NCBI GenBank assembly: GCA_004195035.1
Contig: SGBD01000001.1
Coordinates: 1-64,000 of the forward strand
DNA: 64,000 bases
Direction of reading: 5' to 3'
Source of the DNA: Candidatus Acidulodesulfobacterium ferriphilum
GTDB lineage: Bacteria > SZUA-79 > Acidulodesulfobacterales > Acidulodesulfobacteraceae
This document shows, one piece after another, positions 36,551 to 45,213 of the stretch (its first letter is position 1; each line of letters opens with the position of its first letter). The notes under the pieces are model-generated. The model was not told the DNA's origin. It ran no database searches and saw nothing but the letters and a program-made list of their open reading frames with translations. Both the position numbers and the translations under genes were made by a program.

Positions 36551-37906
36551 TTAACTTAAATATTCAATGATTTTTTTTAGTTTCGAAACAGGGTGAAAAT
36601 TTATTCCCTTAATACCTTTTATATCTTTTAAATTGGATTCGGGAAGTATGATATTAGAAAAACCTAAATTAACGGCCTCTTTAACGCGGGCAGACGGATT
36701 CATAACCCCCCTGACCTCGCCGGTAAGACCGATCTCTCCAAATGCTATAAAATCAGGGGGTATAGGCTTTTCTAAGTAGCTTGAAATAACGGAAACCGCG
36801 ATCGGCAAATCTATCCCCGGCTCTTGAATAGTTATCCCTCCAAATATTTTAACATAAATTTCTTTGGATGAAAGCTTAATTCCTTCTTTTTTTTCTAAAA
36901 CCGCCGCTATAATAGAAACCCTTCCGCCGTCTATTCCCAGACAGACCCTTTTTGGAACAGGCATATACGATTGAACGACAAGGGCCTGAACCTCCACAAG
37001 CAAAGACCGCGTCCCCTCCATACATGCCGTTACGACGGAACCCGGGGAACCGGCCTGCCTTTCCTCTATAAAATATGCCGATGGATTTTTTACTCCTGCC
37101 AGGCCGTTTTCGGACATTTCGTAAACGCCGATTTCATCGGTGGAACCAAATCTATTCTTATAACACCTTAATATGCGGTAAGAATCCTTTTTGCTCGAAT
37201 CAAAGTATAAAACGGTATCTACTATATGTTCCAGAGTTTTTGGTCCGGCAAAATTACCCTCTTTGGTAACATGTCCCACAAAAAATACCCCGCAATTTTT
37301 TTTAAGACAAGCGGATGTTATCTCGTGGGCGATTTCTCTTAAAGAATTAGGGCTTCCGTAGGCGGTTTCGGAGTCCGGCATCGTAACCCTTTGAATGGAA
37401 TCTATAATTATAAAATCGTAATCCCCGTTATTAACGGTATATAATATCTCGTTTATATCGTTAAGGGATAATAAAAACAGATTGCCCGAAGTAAGCCCGA
37501 GCCTTTTTGCCCTCAAAAGAAGCTGGTTTAATGATTCTTCGGTGGAAATATATAATATCTTTAAACCTGAACCGGGAGAAGCAAGCCTGTTTGAAATCTG
37601 AAGCATAAGGGTGGATTTGCCTATTCCTGGATCGCCGCCTATCAGTACGCTTTGACCGTTAACCAAACCTGAGCCGACGGAAACATCGAACTCGTTTATT
37701 CCTGTTTTAATTCGGGATAAAGCCTTTGAACTTTCTGCCTCTATCGGAGTTACGGGAGAATTTTCCGGGGGCTTATCGTATAACCTGACGGTTTTGGTTG
37801 ATTTTGCCTCGGGGAGGGCGATCTCCATCGTGTTATAGCTCTGGCACTCGGGGCATTTTCCGACCCATTTTATAGAAGCGGCGCCGCAATTCTTACACTT
37901 ATACAT
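36551..37906 (-). CDS. radA: DNA repair protein RadA (Sms)
   Basis: The 451-residue protein has an N-terminal zinc finger (CKNCGAASIKWVGKCPECQSYN) whose cysteines are C-x2-C and C-x2-C (quoted in part). The RecA-like ATPase core has Walker A GGDPGIGKSTLM, the RadA-specific KNRFGSTDEIGVYEM motif and a Lon-like C-terminal domain (LGIDGGRVSIIAAVLEKKEGI, quoted in part). It is a branch-migration helicase acting in recombination repair. It overlaps the upstream RpiB-like gene by 8 bases. Confidence 0.96.
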   Translation of the reverse strand: MYKCKNCGAASIKWVGKCPECQSYNTMEIALPEAKSTKTVRLYDKPPENSPVTPIEAESSKALSRIKTGINEFDVSVGSGLVNGQSVLIGGDPGIGKSTLMLQISNRLASPGSGLKILYISTEESLNQLLLRAKRLGLTSGNLFLLSLNDINEILYTVNNGDYDFIIIDSIQRVTMPDSETAYGSPNSLREIAHEITSACLKKNCGVFFVGHVTKEGNFAGPKTLEHIVDTVLYFDSSKKDSYRILRCYKNRFGSTDEIGVYEMSENGLAGVKNPSAYFIEERQAGSPGSVVTACMEGTRSLLVEVQALVVQSYMPVPKRVCLGIDGGRVSIIAAVLEKKEGIKLSSKEIYVKIFGGITIQEPGIDLPIAVSVISSYLEKPIPPDFIAFGEIGLTGEVRGVMNPSARVKEAVNLGFSNIILPESNLKDIKGIKGINFHPVSKLKKIIEYLS

Positions 37907-38411
37907 TTATGTTTTCTGCGTTAGCAATAAAATCCAGCACGGTTTGATTCTGTTCTGTAAAATCGGTTGAAAGAAAAATATTAATCTCTCTTTCGCAGTT
38001 TTTTGTGTCTATGGTAACATCATTATTTTTGACCACTATCACATTAGCGTTAAATTCTTTTCTCGAGTTGACGATAGTTTCGTCATCTACGGCAAAGACG
38101 GCTCTTACATTTTTGAATTTATTCAGCAAAACCGTAACGGCGGCATGATTGTTTTTAAGCAAGGCAATTCCAAACTCCAGCTTCCCCGTTTTTATCGCTT
38201 CCCCCAGTTTAAAAGCCATCCTGAATATGTCTTTATGCTGTTCTATCCTTGAAGGCCCTAAGTCGTAAAGGCTTGTCCATTTTGTATCGAGGTAAATCCC
38301 GACCTTTTCTTTAAAGAAAAAGCTATCCTTGTCGGAAAATATGCCGATTTTCAATGCTTTTTTATGCTGCCTGTCCGAAGTATTCACCCAATCCCTGAGC
38401 TGCATCGTCAT
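37899..38411 (-). CDS. RpiB-fold protein lacking the catalytic residues
   Basis: After a 20-residue N-terminal extension, residues 20-150 follow ribose-5-phosphate isomerase B from end to end: KIGIFSDKDSFFFKEKV for the nucleotide-like first strand, KLGEAIKTGKLEFGIALL, NKFKNVRAVFAVDDETI and EFNANVIVV. The key parts are changed. The S/C-D-H-x-x-F motif reads SDKDSF (His lost), and the catalytic CGTG loop reads LKNNHAAVT (84-93), with no Cys. It is therefore probably a non-catalytic sugar-phosphate- or nucleotide-binding protein. It shares an operon with radA. The fold match was made by eye. Confidence 0.7.
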   Translation of the reverse strand: MTMQLRDWVNTSDRQHKKALKIGIFSDKDSFFFKEKVGIYLDTKWTSLYDLGPSRIEQHKDIFRMAFKLGEAIKTGKLEFGIALLKNNHAAVTVLLNKFKNVRAVFAVDDETIVNSRKEFNANVIVVKNNDVTIDTKNCEREINIFLSTDFTEQNQTVLDFIANAENINV

Positions 38412-38514
38412 TATAAACGGTACCTTTCCTTTTTACTTTTTAATTTAACTTTTAAAATTATTTGCGGACGGATATTAAGAAATACCCGGTGTATCTCAAG
38501 GAATTCATTAGTCT

Positions 38515-38543
38515 ATTTTATCCTATTAATAAGCATAAAACAA
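38515..38543 (-). promoter_or_regulatory. Sigma-70-type promoter of the RpiB-like/radA operon
   Basis: The minus strand has TTGTTT (38538-38543), a 17-base spacer and TAAAAT (38515-38520). The predicted start near 38508 gives a leader of about 97 bases, with AAAGGAAAGG about 12 bases ahead of the ATG at 38411. Confidence 0.5.
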
Positions 38544-38567
38544 GTTTTTAATAAAAATCGCGGGTTT

Positions 38568-39650
38568 TTATTCGTAATACTCCTCGAACGAAGGCCACAG
38601 GCGCTTAATTAATTTGTCTATATTATCCGCGTCTGTCATTCGGGGATAAAATTCCGACCGCTTTTTTGAAGCGGTTGACAGGGGGGTTTTAAAAATGGAT
38701 TCTATCTCTTCCTTGTATTCCTCTAATAAATTTTTTGATGTTTTTAAACTTTCCGCTACATAACCCCCCAATAAATTCCCTGAAATTACTGCGCTTACGA
38801 TACCCGCTCCGGTAATTGGATGCGTCAAGCCTGCGGCATCGCCGCACAACGCGATATTGCCGGAATATAAATCATTTAAGCCGGATACGGGAACAAGACC
38901 GGATGTTTTTCCATAAATATTGGAACCGATAAGTCCTTTATTTCTTATTTCGTTAAGAAAATTATTAAGAGAACTTGAAAGGGGCATATCGACCCTTGGC
39001 TTTTCGATACCTATGCCGACATTTGCAAATCTGCCTTTCGGAAAAACCCAGCCGTAACCGTAAGGTATATATGACCTGAAATAACAAATAGTAGAATCAA
39101 GTCCTTCCTCTTTTAAAATATCCGCCCTTACCTGCGTCGCGAAAATATAAGACTTATTTTTAAGCCTCTGTTTAAAATTACCGCGTAAATCAAAGCTATT
39201 TTTGGGACCGGCTGCTATAATCAAATAATCGTAATTAATTTCTATAGGCTTATTATCCGCGATGCGCAAGCCGGTTATCTTATTTTCATCAGCGTTAATT
39301 TTCAGGATGTTTGTCTGTTTAACTAAGTTAGTTCCCGCCTTGACCGCCGATTTGACAATATAGCCGTCAAAAACTTCCCGATTTAATATATAGCCCTTCC
39401 CTTCGGACCTGTAAATATTTTTGCCCGTATCGATGTCCATAAAGCTAACTTTTTGGTTTACAGCGGAAGGAATTTCGGCTAAATTAACGAATTGATTTAT
39501 ATTGCGGCTGACAAGCTCCGCGCATTGAACGGGGAAACCGATGATTTTTCTTTTATCGATTAAAACATTTTCTATCCCCTTAAGGGACAGGGAATACGCG
39601 CACGAGGCCCCCGCTGGACCCGCGCCTATTATCGCGGCCGCCGTTCGCAT
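38568..39650 (-). CDS. FAD-dependent oxidoreductase, geranylgeranyl reductase family
   Basis: The 360-residue flavoprotein begins with a dinucleotide-binding motif IIGAGPAGASCAYSL. It has the family signature around GFPVQCAELVS, a GWVFPKG motif and the second FAD motif ALCGDAAGLTHPITGAGIVSA (quoted in part). Relatives reduce prenyl chains of lipids or quinones. Encoded within 5 kb of a polyprenyl synthase, it may act on a quinone or polyprenyl substrate, but no experiment can be inferred from sequence. It follows the NHL protein by 7 bases. Confidence 0.85.
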   Translation of the reverse strand: MRTAAAIIGAGPAGASCAYSLSLKGIENVLIDKRKIIGFPVQCAELVSRNINQFVNLAEIPSAVNQKVSFMDIDTGKNIYRSEGKGYILNREVFDGYIVKSAVKAGTNLVKQTNILKINADENKITGLRIADNKPIEINYDYLIIAAGPKNSFDLRGNFKQRLKNKSYIFATQVRADILKEEGLDSTICYFRSYIPYGYGWVFPKGRFANVGIGIEKPRVDMPLSSSLNNFLNEIRNKGLIGSNIYGKTSGLVPVSGLNDLYSGNIALCGDAAGLTHPITGAGIVSAVISGNLLGGYVAESLKTSKNLLEEYKEEIESIFKTPLSTASKKRSEFYPRMTDADNIDKLIKRLWPSFEEYYE

Positions 39651-39657
39651 ATATGAA

Positions 39658-40701
39658 TCAATCTGCCCCGAATATCCGATATATTAATATGTTATCGTTG
39701 TTGGTGTCGGCTACCGCCATATACTTGCCGTTTTTAGATATGGAAATATTCGATTCGTGGTTAAAGTTCCTGCTCCCCGCCCCGGGGGTGCCGAAATTGT
39801 AAGATTTTACGACATTATAGCCGTTAACTAACTTAAAAACCGTTATGATGCTTCTTCCGTAATTTGCTACATAAAGATACCCGTTTTTATAAACAATGCC
39901 CACGGGATGATAAAGCTTGTAACCGTTATCCCCCGGCGTGCCGATTGAGCCTATATAATCAAACTGCCTGTTAAAAACAAGTATTTTAGACAGGCTGTAA
40001 TCCGATACATAAATATATTTCCGGGAAAAAGCCATGCTTACAGGTTTTTTAAATGCTACATTGCCAAGGTTTATTTTGCCTTTCCCGCTGTTTTGCTTTC
40101 CGGTTTTTGCCGAACCGCCGGCATTAGTTAATTTTAGATTTTTTTTCCTTTCGTAAAACTGACCGTTTTTTAAATAAATAAGTATATCGTTAGCCCCGGA
40201 GTTTGCGACATAAATTCTATTATACGCAAAACCCAAAAATGTCGGTTCTATTAATAATCTTTTGGAATTTGAGGTTTTTCCGAATTCCGAAATAAAACTT
40301 CCATTCGGCTTAAAAATCTGAATTCTTGAATTTCCCGAATCGACTATAAAAATTCTTTCGGGATTCCCGTAAGAGCATCCGTATAAAGGAACCATAAACT
40401 CGCCCGTCGTCTTACCCTCGATGCCCCATTGGCGCAGATAATTTCCGCCCAGATTAAATTTTATTATTCTTGAATTGCCTGAATCGACGACATACAGGTT
40501 ATTCTTAGCTCCGAAAAAAACACCGGCAGGACCCTTAAGGTTGGACTTCCCCCCTATAACGCGAACCAATTTTATAGAATAGGGAACCTTTTTAAAATAA
40601 AGCCCGAACCTTTTTTGAAACAGCAAAACGGCAAGTATTACAATTATGATTATGCTTAATAAAAAGAATATTTTATTAAGTTTTTCTTTGAATAAAGCCA
40701 T
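39658..40701 (-). CDS. NHL-repeat beta-propeller protein, membrane-anchored
   Basis: The 347-residue protein has an N-terminal membrane helix (about 12-30, FFLLSIIIIVILAVLLFQ) and then about six NHL repeats. Examples are LYVVDSGNSRIIKFNLGGNYLRQWG, IFIVDSGNSRIQIFKPNGSFISEFG and KYIYVSDYSLSKILVFN (all quoted in part). The propeller should lie in the periplasm. Such domains bind proteins or ligands; no enzymatic motif is visible. A 30-residue Gly/Lys/Asn insertion interrupts the middle. It is probably co-transcribed with the flavoprotein downstream. Confidence 0.8.
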   Translation of the reverse strand: MALFKEKLNKIFFLLSIIIIVILAVLLFQKRFGLYFKKVPYSIKLVRVIGGKSNLKGPAGVFFGAKNNLYVVDSGNSRIIKFNLGGNYLRQWGIEGKTTGEFMVPLYGCSYGNPERIFIVDSGNSRIQIFKPNGSFISEFGKTSNSKRLLIEPTFLGFAYNRIYVANSGANDILIYLKNGQFYERKKNLKLTNAGGSAKTGKQNSGKGKINLGNVAFKKPVSMAFSRKYIYVSDYSLSKILVFNRQFDYIGSIGTPGDNGYKLYHPVGIVYKNGYLYVANYGRSIITVFKLVNGYNVVKSYNFGTPGAGSRNFNHESNISISKNGKYMAVADTNNDNILIYRIFGAD

Positions 40702-40845
40702 ATAAGCGCCTCCAAAACGATTACTATCTGAAATTAGAATTAATTAATACTTTATCCTGCATCATTTCTATCCGTATCGAAGACATGCTTTGATAAACTC
40801 TTGGACAATAATATCGCTGAAGCGGATTGGAACAATTTACCATTT

Positions 40846-41352
40846 TTATATTACTATATGAACGGCTATATAATTTGAAAATCCCGACTTTATTCCAAAA
40901 TTATCTTCGCTGCGGACGCAAAAAATATAATAGCCGGTTTTCAAATCTTTTTTATTTACATTATAAAAAAACTTATTATATTGCAAGCTAAATTTTTTTG
41001 CAAAAAGCAAATTTTGAAAAGCGATAAGCGTGGACGAATTACATGAAAACTTTACCTTCTTTTTGTTTTTATACCATTTTTCATAAATTAAAAATCCCTT
41101 TATCCCGTTTAAACTATGGCTGTATTCATATATAATACTAATGCTGTTTTTGAGCTTCCCTGCCGATAAAACTTTCGGAAGCGGGGGAGGCGTTATAATC
41201 GGGGGATTAGGATAGGCAGTTTTGGCGCATCCGGATAAAAAAAGGGAAAGGGAGAAAGCGGCAAAGATTAGAATTAATAAAGGGATGAATAAAATTATTT
41301 TACTGCTCAAGCCTCTCCAGTGATTTTTTATTTCTTTCGATTTCTTCTTCAT
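40846..41352 (-). CDS. Lipoprotein of unknown function (FN3-like)
   Basis: A hydrophobic signal segment leads to the lipobox LSGC (Cys42 counted from the ATG at 41352), then a Pro-rich stretch (NPPIITPPPLPK) and a beta-rich domain of about 110 residues resembling a fibronectin type III fold (FLIYEKWYKNKK...GYYIFCVRSEDNFGIKSGFSNYIAVHIV). The ATG lies 53 bases inside argH. A TTG at 41310, preceded by GGAGAGG and overlapping the argH stop, would give a more normal signal length and may be the real start. Small lipoproteins next to argH are frequent in deltaproteobacteria. Confidence 0.7.
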   Translation of the reverse strand: MKKKSKEIKNHWRGLSSKIILFIPLLILIFAAFSLSLFLSGCAKTAYPNPPIITPPPLPKVLSAGKLKNSISIIYEYSHSLNGIKGFLIYEKWYKNKKKVKFSCNSSTLIAFQNLLFAKKFSLQYNKFFYNVNKKDLKTGYYIFCVRSEDNFGIKSGFSNYIAVHIVI

Positions 41353-42766
41353 AATCGTTTATAATAGATTTAACCCTGTTTAAAGCAGTTCCGCCGTAAG
41401 ATTTTTTTAAATTGACGGAGGCTAACGGATTAAATACCTCAAATATATCATTCTCAATGCCGCCGCATATTTTCTTGTATTCCTCGACCTTGAGTTTTGA
41501 TAATGTTTTTTTATTTTCTTTGGCATAATTTACTATCCGCCCGACTATTTCATGGGATTTTCTAAAAGGGATGCCCTTTTTTACAAGGTATGTCGCAATA
41601 TCGGTAGCATAAATAAAATCATCGTCCAACTTTGAGCGCATATTTTTTGCATTAAATTTAACCGTTTTTATAATCTCCTTAAAAATTAAAATGGAATTAT
41701 AAACGGTATCCGCGCTTTCCATAACGGGCTTTTTATCCTCCTGCATATCCCTGTTGTATGTTAACGGCAAAGCCTTCATCATTATAAACAGGGATAAAAG
41801 GTTCGATATGACGCCCCCGGTCTTTCCTCTTATAAGTTCCAGAACATCGGGATTTTTCTTCTGGGGCATAATGCTTGAACCTGTCGTAAATTCGTCCTTT
41901 AACTCTATAAATCCAAATTCTTCGCTGTTCCATATTATCAACTCTTCGCAAAACCTCGAAAGATGCATCATAATCATTGAAAGGGCAAAATTAAACTCAA
42001 GGGCAAAATCCCTGTCAGAAACGCTGTCCATGCTGTTTCTTGAAATCTTTGCAAACCCTAGCATCTTTGCCTCTAACTGTCTGTCTATTTCAAAATCGAC
42101 GCCTGCAAGGGCGCCGCTGCCGAGCGTAAGAACATCTGCCGCGGCATAACAATTTATTAATCTCTCGAAATCTTTAGCAAACATCTCATAGTAAGCCAGA
42201 ATATGATGGGCTAACGACACGGGCTGGGCATGCTGAAGATGCGTATATCCGGGAAGAATAGTATCTATATGATTCTTGGCAATATTTACAAGTTCCAATC
42301 TTAAATCTAACGATAGCAGGGCAACTTTTTTAATTTCATTTTTTACATACAGCCTGAAATCAATCGAAACCTGATCGTTTCTTGACCTTGCGGTATGGAG
42401 TTTGGCTCCCGAAACGGGAGCAAGCAGGGTTAATCGTTTTTCTATGTTCATATGTATATCTTCGTATCTTTTGTCAAATTTAAAAGCGCCGGTTTTAATG
42501 TCTTCTTTTATTTTTAACAGGGATTTTTCTATCTCTTTCTTTTCTTTTTCGCTCACGACTCCCGCCTTTCTTAATGCGTAAAGATGGGCAATGCTTCCTG
42601 CTATGTCAAAATCTGCAAGCCTTTTATCGATGTCCAATGAAGAGGTAAAATCTGCCGTAATCCCCGAAATATCATCCTTAAAGCGCCCTCTGATAAAATT
42701 ATCGGCGGCGGCGCTTTCTTTTTCTTTTACCCGTTTTACCCGCGCCTGTTTTTTCTTTGAAACCAT
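41300..42766 (-). CDS. argH: Argininosuccinate lyase
   Basis: The 488-residue enzyme of the fumarase/aspartase superfamily splits argininosuccinate into arginine and fumarate. Landmarks are HTARSRNDQVSIDFRLY, GYTHLQHAQPVSLAHH, the flexible signature loop GSSIMPQKKNPDVLEL and TYNRDMQEDKKP. An extra N-terminal basic stretch of about 20 residues (KKKQARVKRVKEKES) precedes the usual start IRGRFKDDISG. It is the last arginine gene of the series, separated from argG by a repeat array. Confidence 0.96.
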   Translation of the reverse strand: MVSKKKQARVKRVKEKESAAADNFIRGRFKDDISGITADFTSSLDIDKRLADFDIAGSIAHLYALRKAGVVSEKEKKEIEKSLLKIKEDIKTGAFKFDKRYEDIHMNIEKRLTLLAPVSGAKLHTARSRNDQVSIDFRLYVKNEIKKVALLSLDLRLELVNIAKNHIDTILPGYTHLQHAQPVSLAHHILAYYEMFAKDFERLINCYAAADVLTLGSGALAGVDFEIDRQLEAKMLGFAKISRNSMDSVSDRDFALEFNFALSMIMMHLSRFCEELIIWNSEEFGFIELKDEFTTGSSIMPQKKNPDVLELIRGKTGGVISNLLSLFIMMKALPLTYNRDMQEDKKPVMESADTVYNSILIFKEIIKTVKFNAKNMRSKLDDDFIYATDIATYLVKKGIPFRKSHEIVGRIVNYAKENKKTLSKLKVEEYKKICGGIENDIFEVFNPLASVNLKKSYGGTALNRVKSIINDYEEEIERNKKSLERLEQ

Positions 42767-42784
42767 ATTTTTTTATTAACATTA

Positions 42785-42994
42785 ATACTGCATTATAAAT
42801 TTATTTTCTGGATTCCCGCCTACGCGGGAATGACTATATGGGGATTGAGGTTTTAACCCAAAGGGTGTCATTACCGCGAAAGCGGTAATCCAGTTTAAAG
42901 TTAAATTACCATATTGTCATTACCGCGAAAGCGGTAATCCAGTTTAAAGTTAAATTACCATATTGTCATTACCGCGAAAGCGGTAATCCAGTTT
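42785..42994. repeat. Repeat copy H: one hairpin plus a 49-bp tandem array
   Basis: A first hairpin (CTGGATTCCCGCCTACGCG..., about 42810-42837) is followed by GTCATTACCGCG...CGGTAATCCAG units starting at 42867, 42916 and 42965, an exact 49-base period. Each unit is a 27-base hairpin and a 22-base spacer. The hairpin sequence is ATTACC instead of ATTCCC, with matching change on the other arm. It fills the argG-argH gap. Confidence 0.88.
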
Positions 42995-42995
42995 T

Positions 42996-43019
42996 GGGGA
43001 CAGATTTAAATCTGTCCCC
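42996..43019. terminator. Perfect 24-bp palindrome after argG
   Basis: GGGGACAGATTT is followed by its exact complement, then CTTTT on the plus strand. It lies 8 bases past the argG stop and shares its core with the amtB terminator at 5284-5318. On the argG strand the hairpin is followed by A rather than U, so it may shield the 3' end instead of acting as a classic terminator. Confidence 0.6.
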
Positions 43020-43027
43020 TTTTCCAC

Positions 43028-44224
43028 TTATCTTGACCTGAGTTTATACCGCAATGATTTCAAATTAATAAACCCCGTCGCATCGCTTTGCGAATACGCA
43101 CCTTTGTCGTCTTCGAATGTAACGATATTTTTTGAATAGAGGCTTTTACCCGATTTTCTGTATAAAACCTTCATATTTCCTTTGTATAATTCTATCCCGA
43201 TATGCCCGGAAACCGATTTCTGGGTGCGGTCTATCAACGCCTGAACGGCGTTAAATTCGGGGCTGAACCAGCTGCCTTCGTATATTAACTTTGAGTATTT
43301 GGGAACAAGGCTGTCTTTAAGTTCGATCTCCTCGCCCGTTAAAGTAATAGATTCTAAAAGCCTGTGGGCAAAACTCAAGACGGTTCCGGCAGGCGTTTCA
43401 TAAACGCCCCTCGACTTCATACCCGTAATCCTCGTCTCGACAATATCCGCTCTTCCTATGCCATTTCTGCCGGCGATTAAATTCAGCCCTTCGATAATCC
43501 CTGCCGGCGTTAAATCTTTTCCGTTTAACGATACGGGATTGCCATCCTCATAGGCAATATCCACCGCTTCGGGAACATCCTGAGCCTTTTGAGGAGAAAC
43601 TGTAATTTCAAACATAGATTCATCGGGGGCGTTTTCCAAATCTTCGAGTATGCCCCCTTCATAACTTATATGAAAAAGATTTTTATCGCTCGAATAAGGT
43701 TTTTCTTTTGTAACGGGAACCGCAATACCGTTATCTTCCGCATATCTGACAAGTTCCGCCCTTGACGATATTTCCCATGTCCTCCACGGGGCAATTACCT
43801 TAATGCCCGGATTGATTGCGCTATAGGCAAGCTCGAATCTGACCTGGTCGTTTCCCTTTCCCGTGGCCCCGTGAGCCACATAGTTTGCGCCGGCTTCAGA
43901 GGCAATTTCTATCTGCCTCTTTGCTATCAGCGGTCTTGCAATGGCGGTTCCCAGCAGGTACGCGCCCTCATAAAGAGCGTTGCCTCTTAGCGCCGGAAAA
44001 ATGTAGTTCCCTGCAAATTCCTCTTTCATATCTTCAACTATCGCTCCGGCGGCGCCGGTCTTCAAAGCCTTTTCTTTTACGGCATTCAGGTCTTCTTTTT
44101 GTCCCACATCGCAGCAATAGGCGATAACATCGGCTTTATAAGTATTGATAAGCCATTTAAGTATAACCGAGGTATCGAGTCCTCCCGAGTAAGCCAAAAC
44201 AATCTTATCTTTTGCCATAGCCAT
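43028..44224 (-). CDS. argG: Argininosuccinate synthase
   Basis: The 398-residue ATP-dependent ligase joins citrulline and aspartate. Its pyrophosphatase loop is LAYSGGLDTSVILKWL, followed by YCCDVGQKEDL, AHGATGKGNDQVRFELAY and VTKEKPYSSDKNL, all typical. Two Met codons occur at the start (MAM); either could be used, with GGGAG upstream. It follows argF and precedes argH in pathway order. Confidence 0.97.
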   Translation of the reverse strand: MAMAKDKIVLAYSGGLDTSVILKWLINTYKADVIAYCCDVGQKEDLNAVKEKALKTGAAGAIVEDMKEEFAGNYIFPALRGNALYEGAYLLGTAIARPLIAKRQIEIASEAGANYVAHGATGKGNDQVRFELAYSAINPGIKVIAPWRTWEISSRAELVRYAEDNGIAVPVTKEKPYSSDKNLFHISYEGGILEDLENAPDESMFEITVSPQKAQDVPEAVDIAYEDGNPVSLNGKDLTPAGIIEGLNLIAGRNGIGRADIVETRITGMKSRGVYETPAGTVLSFAHRLLESITLTGEEIELKDSLVPKYSKLIYEGSWFSPEFNAVQALIDRTQKSVSGHIGIELYKGNMKVLYRKSGKSLYSKNIVTFEDDKGAYSQSDATGFINLKSLRYKLRSR

Positions 44225-44249
44225 AATAAATATTTTTCTCCCGTTAAAT

Positions 44250-45209
44250 TTAAAAAAGCATCTCCATTATTGCCTTTTGCACATGAAGCCTGTTTTCCGC
44301 CTCTTCGAATACATACGGCGAAAACCTTTCGAATACGGCTTCGGTAACCTCTTCGTTTCTATGGACAGGCAGGCAATGAAGAAATATAACATCCTTTTTA
44401 GCGCTCCCGATAACCCCGTCATCGATAATGAACGGCTTAAGCTTATCGATTTTTTCTTTGTTATCTTCCTGTCCCATACTGATAAAAACATCGGTAGTAA
44501 TAACATCGGCATCCTCAGCCGCGCTGATTTTATCATGTGAAACGGAAAACCTTCCGCCCCTTTTTCCGGATTCTCTTGCAACCCTTTCATCCGCCTTAAA
44601 TCCGTCAGGCATTGCCAAAACAAGCTCGAAACCCATAACGGCCTGAAGGCTGATCCACGAATTTGCCATATTGTTTGCATCGCCGAAGTACGCTATTTTA
44701 AGATTTTTAATAATGTCTCCGGCATCTCCCGCAACGGCATCCGCCGCTTTCTTCGTATTATTCCGCATTTTGCTTTTCGCCTCATAAACGGTGAATATAT
44801 CGGCTAAAATCTGGGCGGGGTGATATAAATCGGTAAGACCGTTAATCACGGGCTTTTTGAAATACACGGCAAATTCCTCTATTCTTGCCTGCTCGAATGT
44901 TCTTATAACAGCTCCGTCTATATACCTGCTTAAGACGCGCGCCGTATCTTTTATAGGCTCGCCCCTGCCCAACTGCATGTCTCTGGGCGACATAAAAATC
45001 GGATACCCGCCCAGCTCCGCCACTCCAACCTCAAAAGATACCCTCGTTCTTGTGGAAGACTTTTCGAATATAAGCCCTATTTTTTTGCCTTTAAGATAAC
45101 CGCCGCCAAGGGTTCTATCCGCTTTTAAAAGAGCGGCCCTCGAAAGAATATCATACATTTCACCCGCGGTTAAATCATAAACGGACAAAAAATTTCGTAC
45201 GGAATTCAT
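44250..45209 (-). CDS. argF: Ornithine carbamoyltransferase
   Basis: The 319-residue enzyme makes citrulline from ornithine and carbamoyl phosphate. It has the carbamoyl-phosphate loop STRTRVSFE, the HPAQ region in LYHPAQILADIFT and the ornithine site FLHCLPVHRNEEVTEAVF. I chose ATG 45209 because the usual N-terminus (FLSVYDLT) follows closely and argD has just ended. ATG 45239 would overlap argD and add 10 residues. The loop NNTKKAADAVAGDAG in the middle is an uncommon insertion. Confidence 0.96.
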   Translation of the reverse strand: MNSVRNFLSVYDLTAGEMYDILSRAALLKADRTLGGGYLKGKKIGLIFEKSSTRTRVSFEVGVAELGGYPIFMSPRDMQLGRGEPIKDTARVLSRYIDGAVIRTFEQARIEEFAVYFKKPVINGLTDLYHPAQILADIFTVYEAKSKMRNNTKKAADAVAGDAGDIIKNLKIAYFGDANNMANSWISLQAVMGFELVLAMPDGFKADERVARESGKRGGRFSVSHDKISAAEDADVITTDVFISMGQEDNKEKIDKLKPFIIDDGVIGSAKKDVIFLHCLPVHRNEEVTEAVFERFSPYVFEEAENRLHVQKAIMEMLF

Positions 45210-45213
45210 AATT

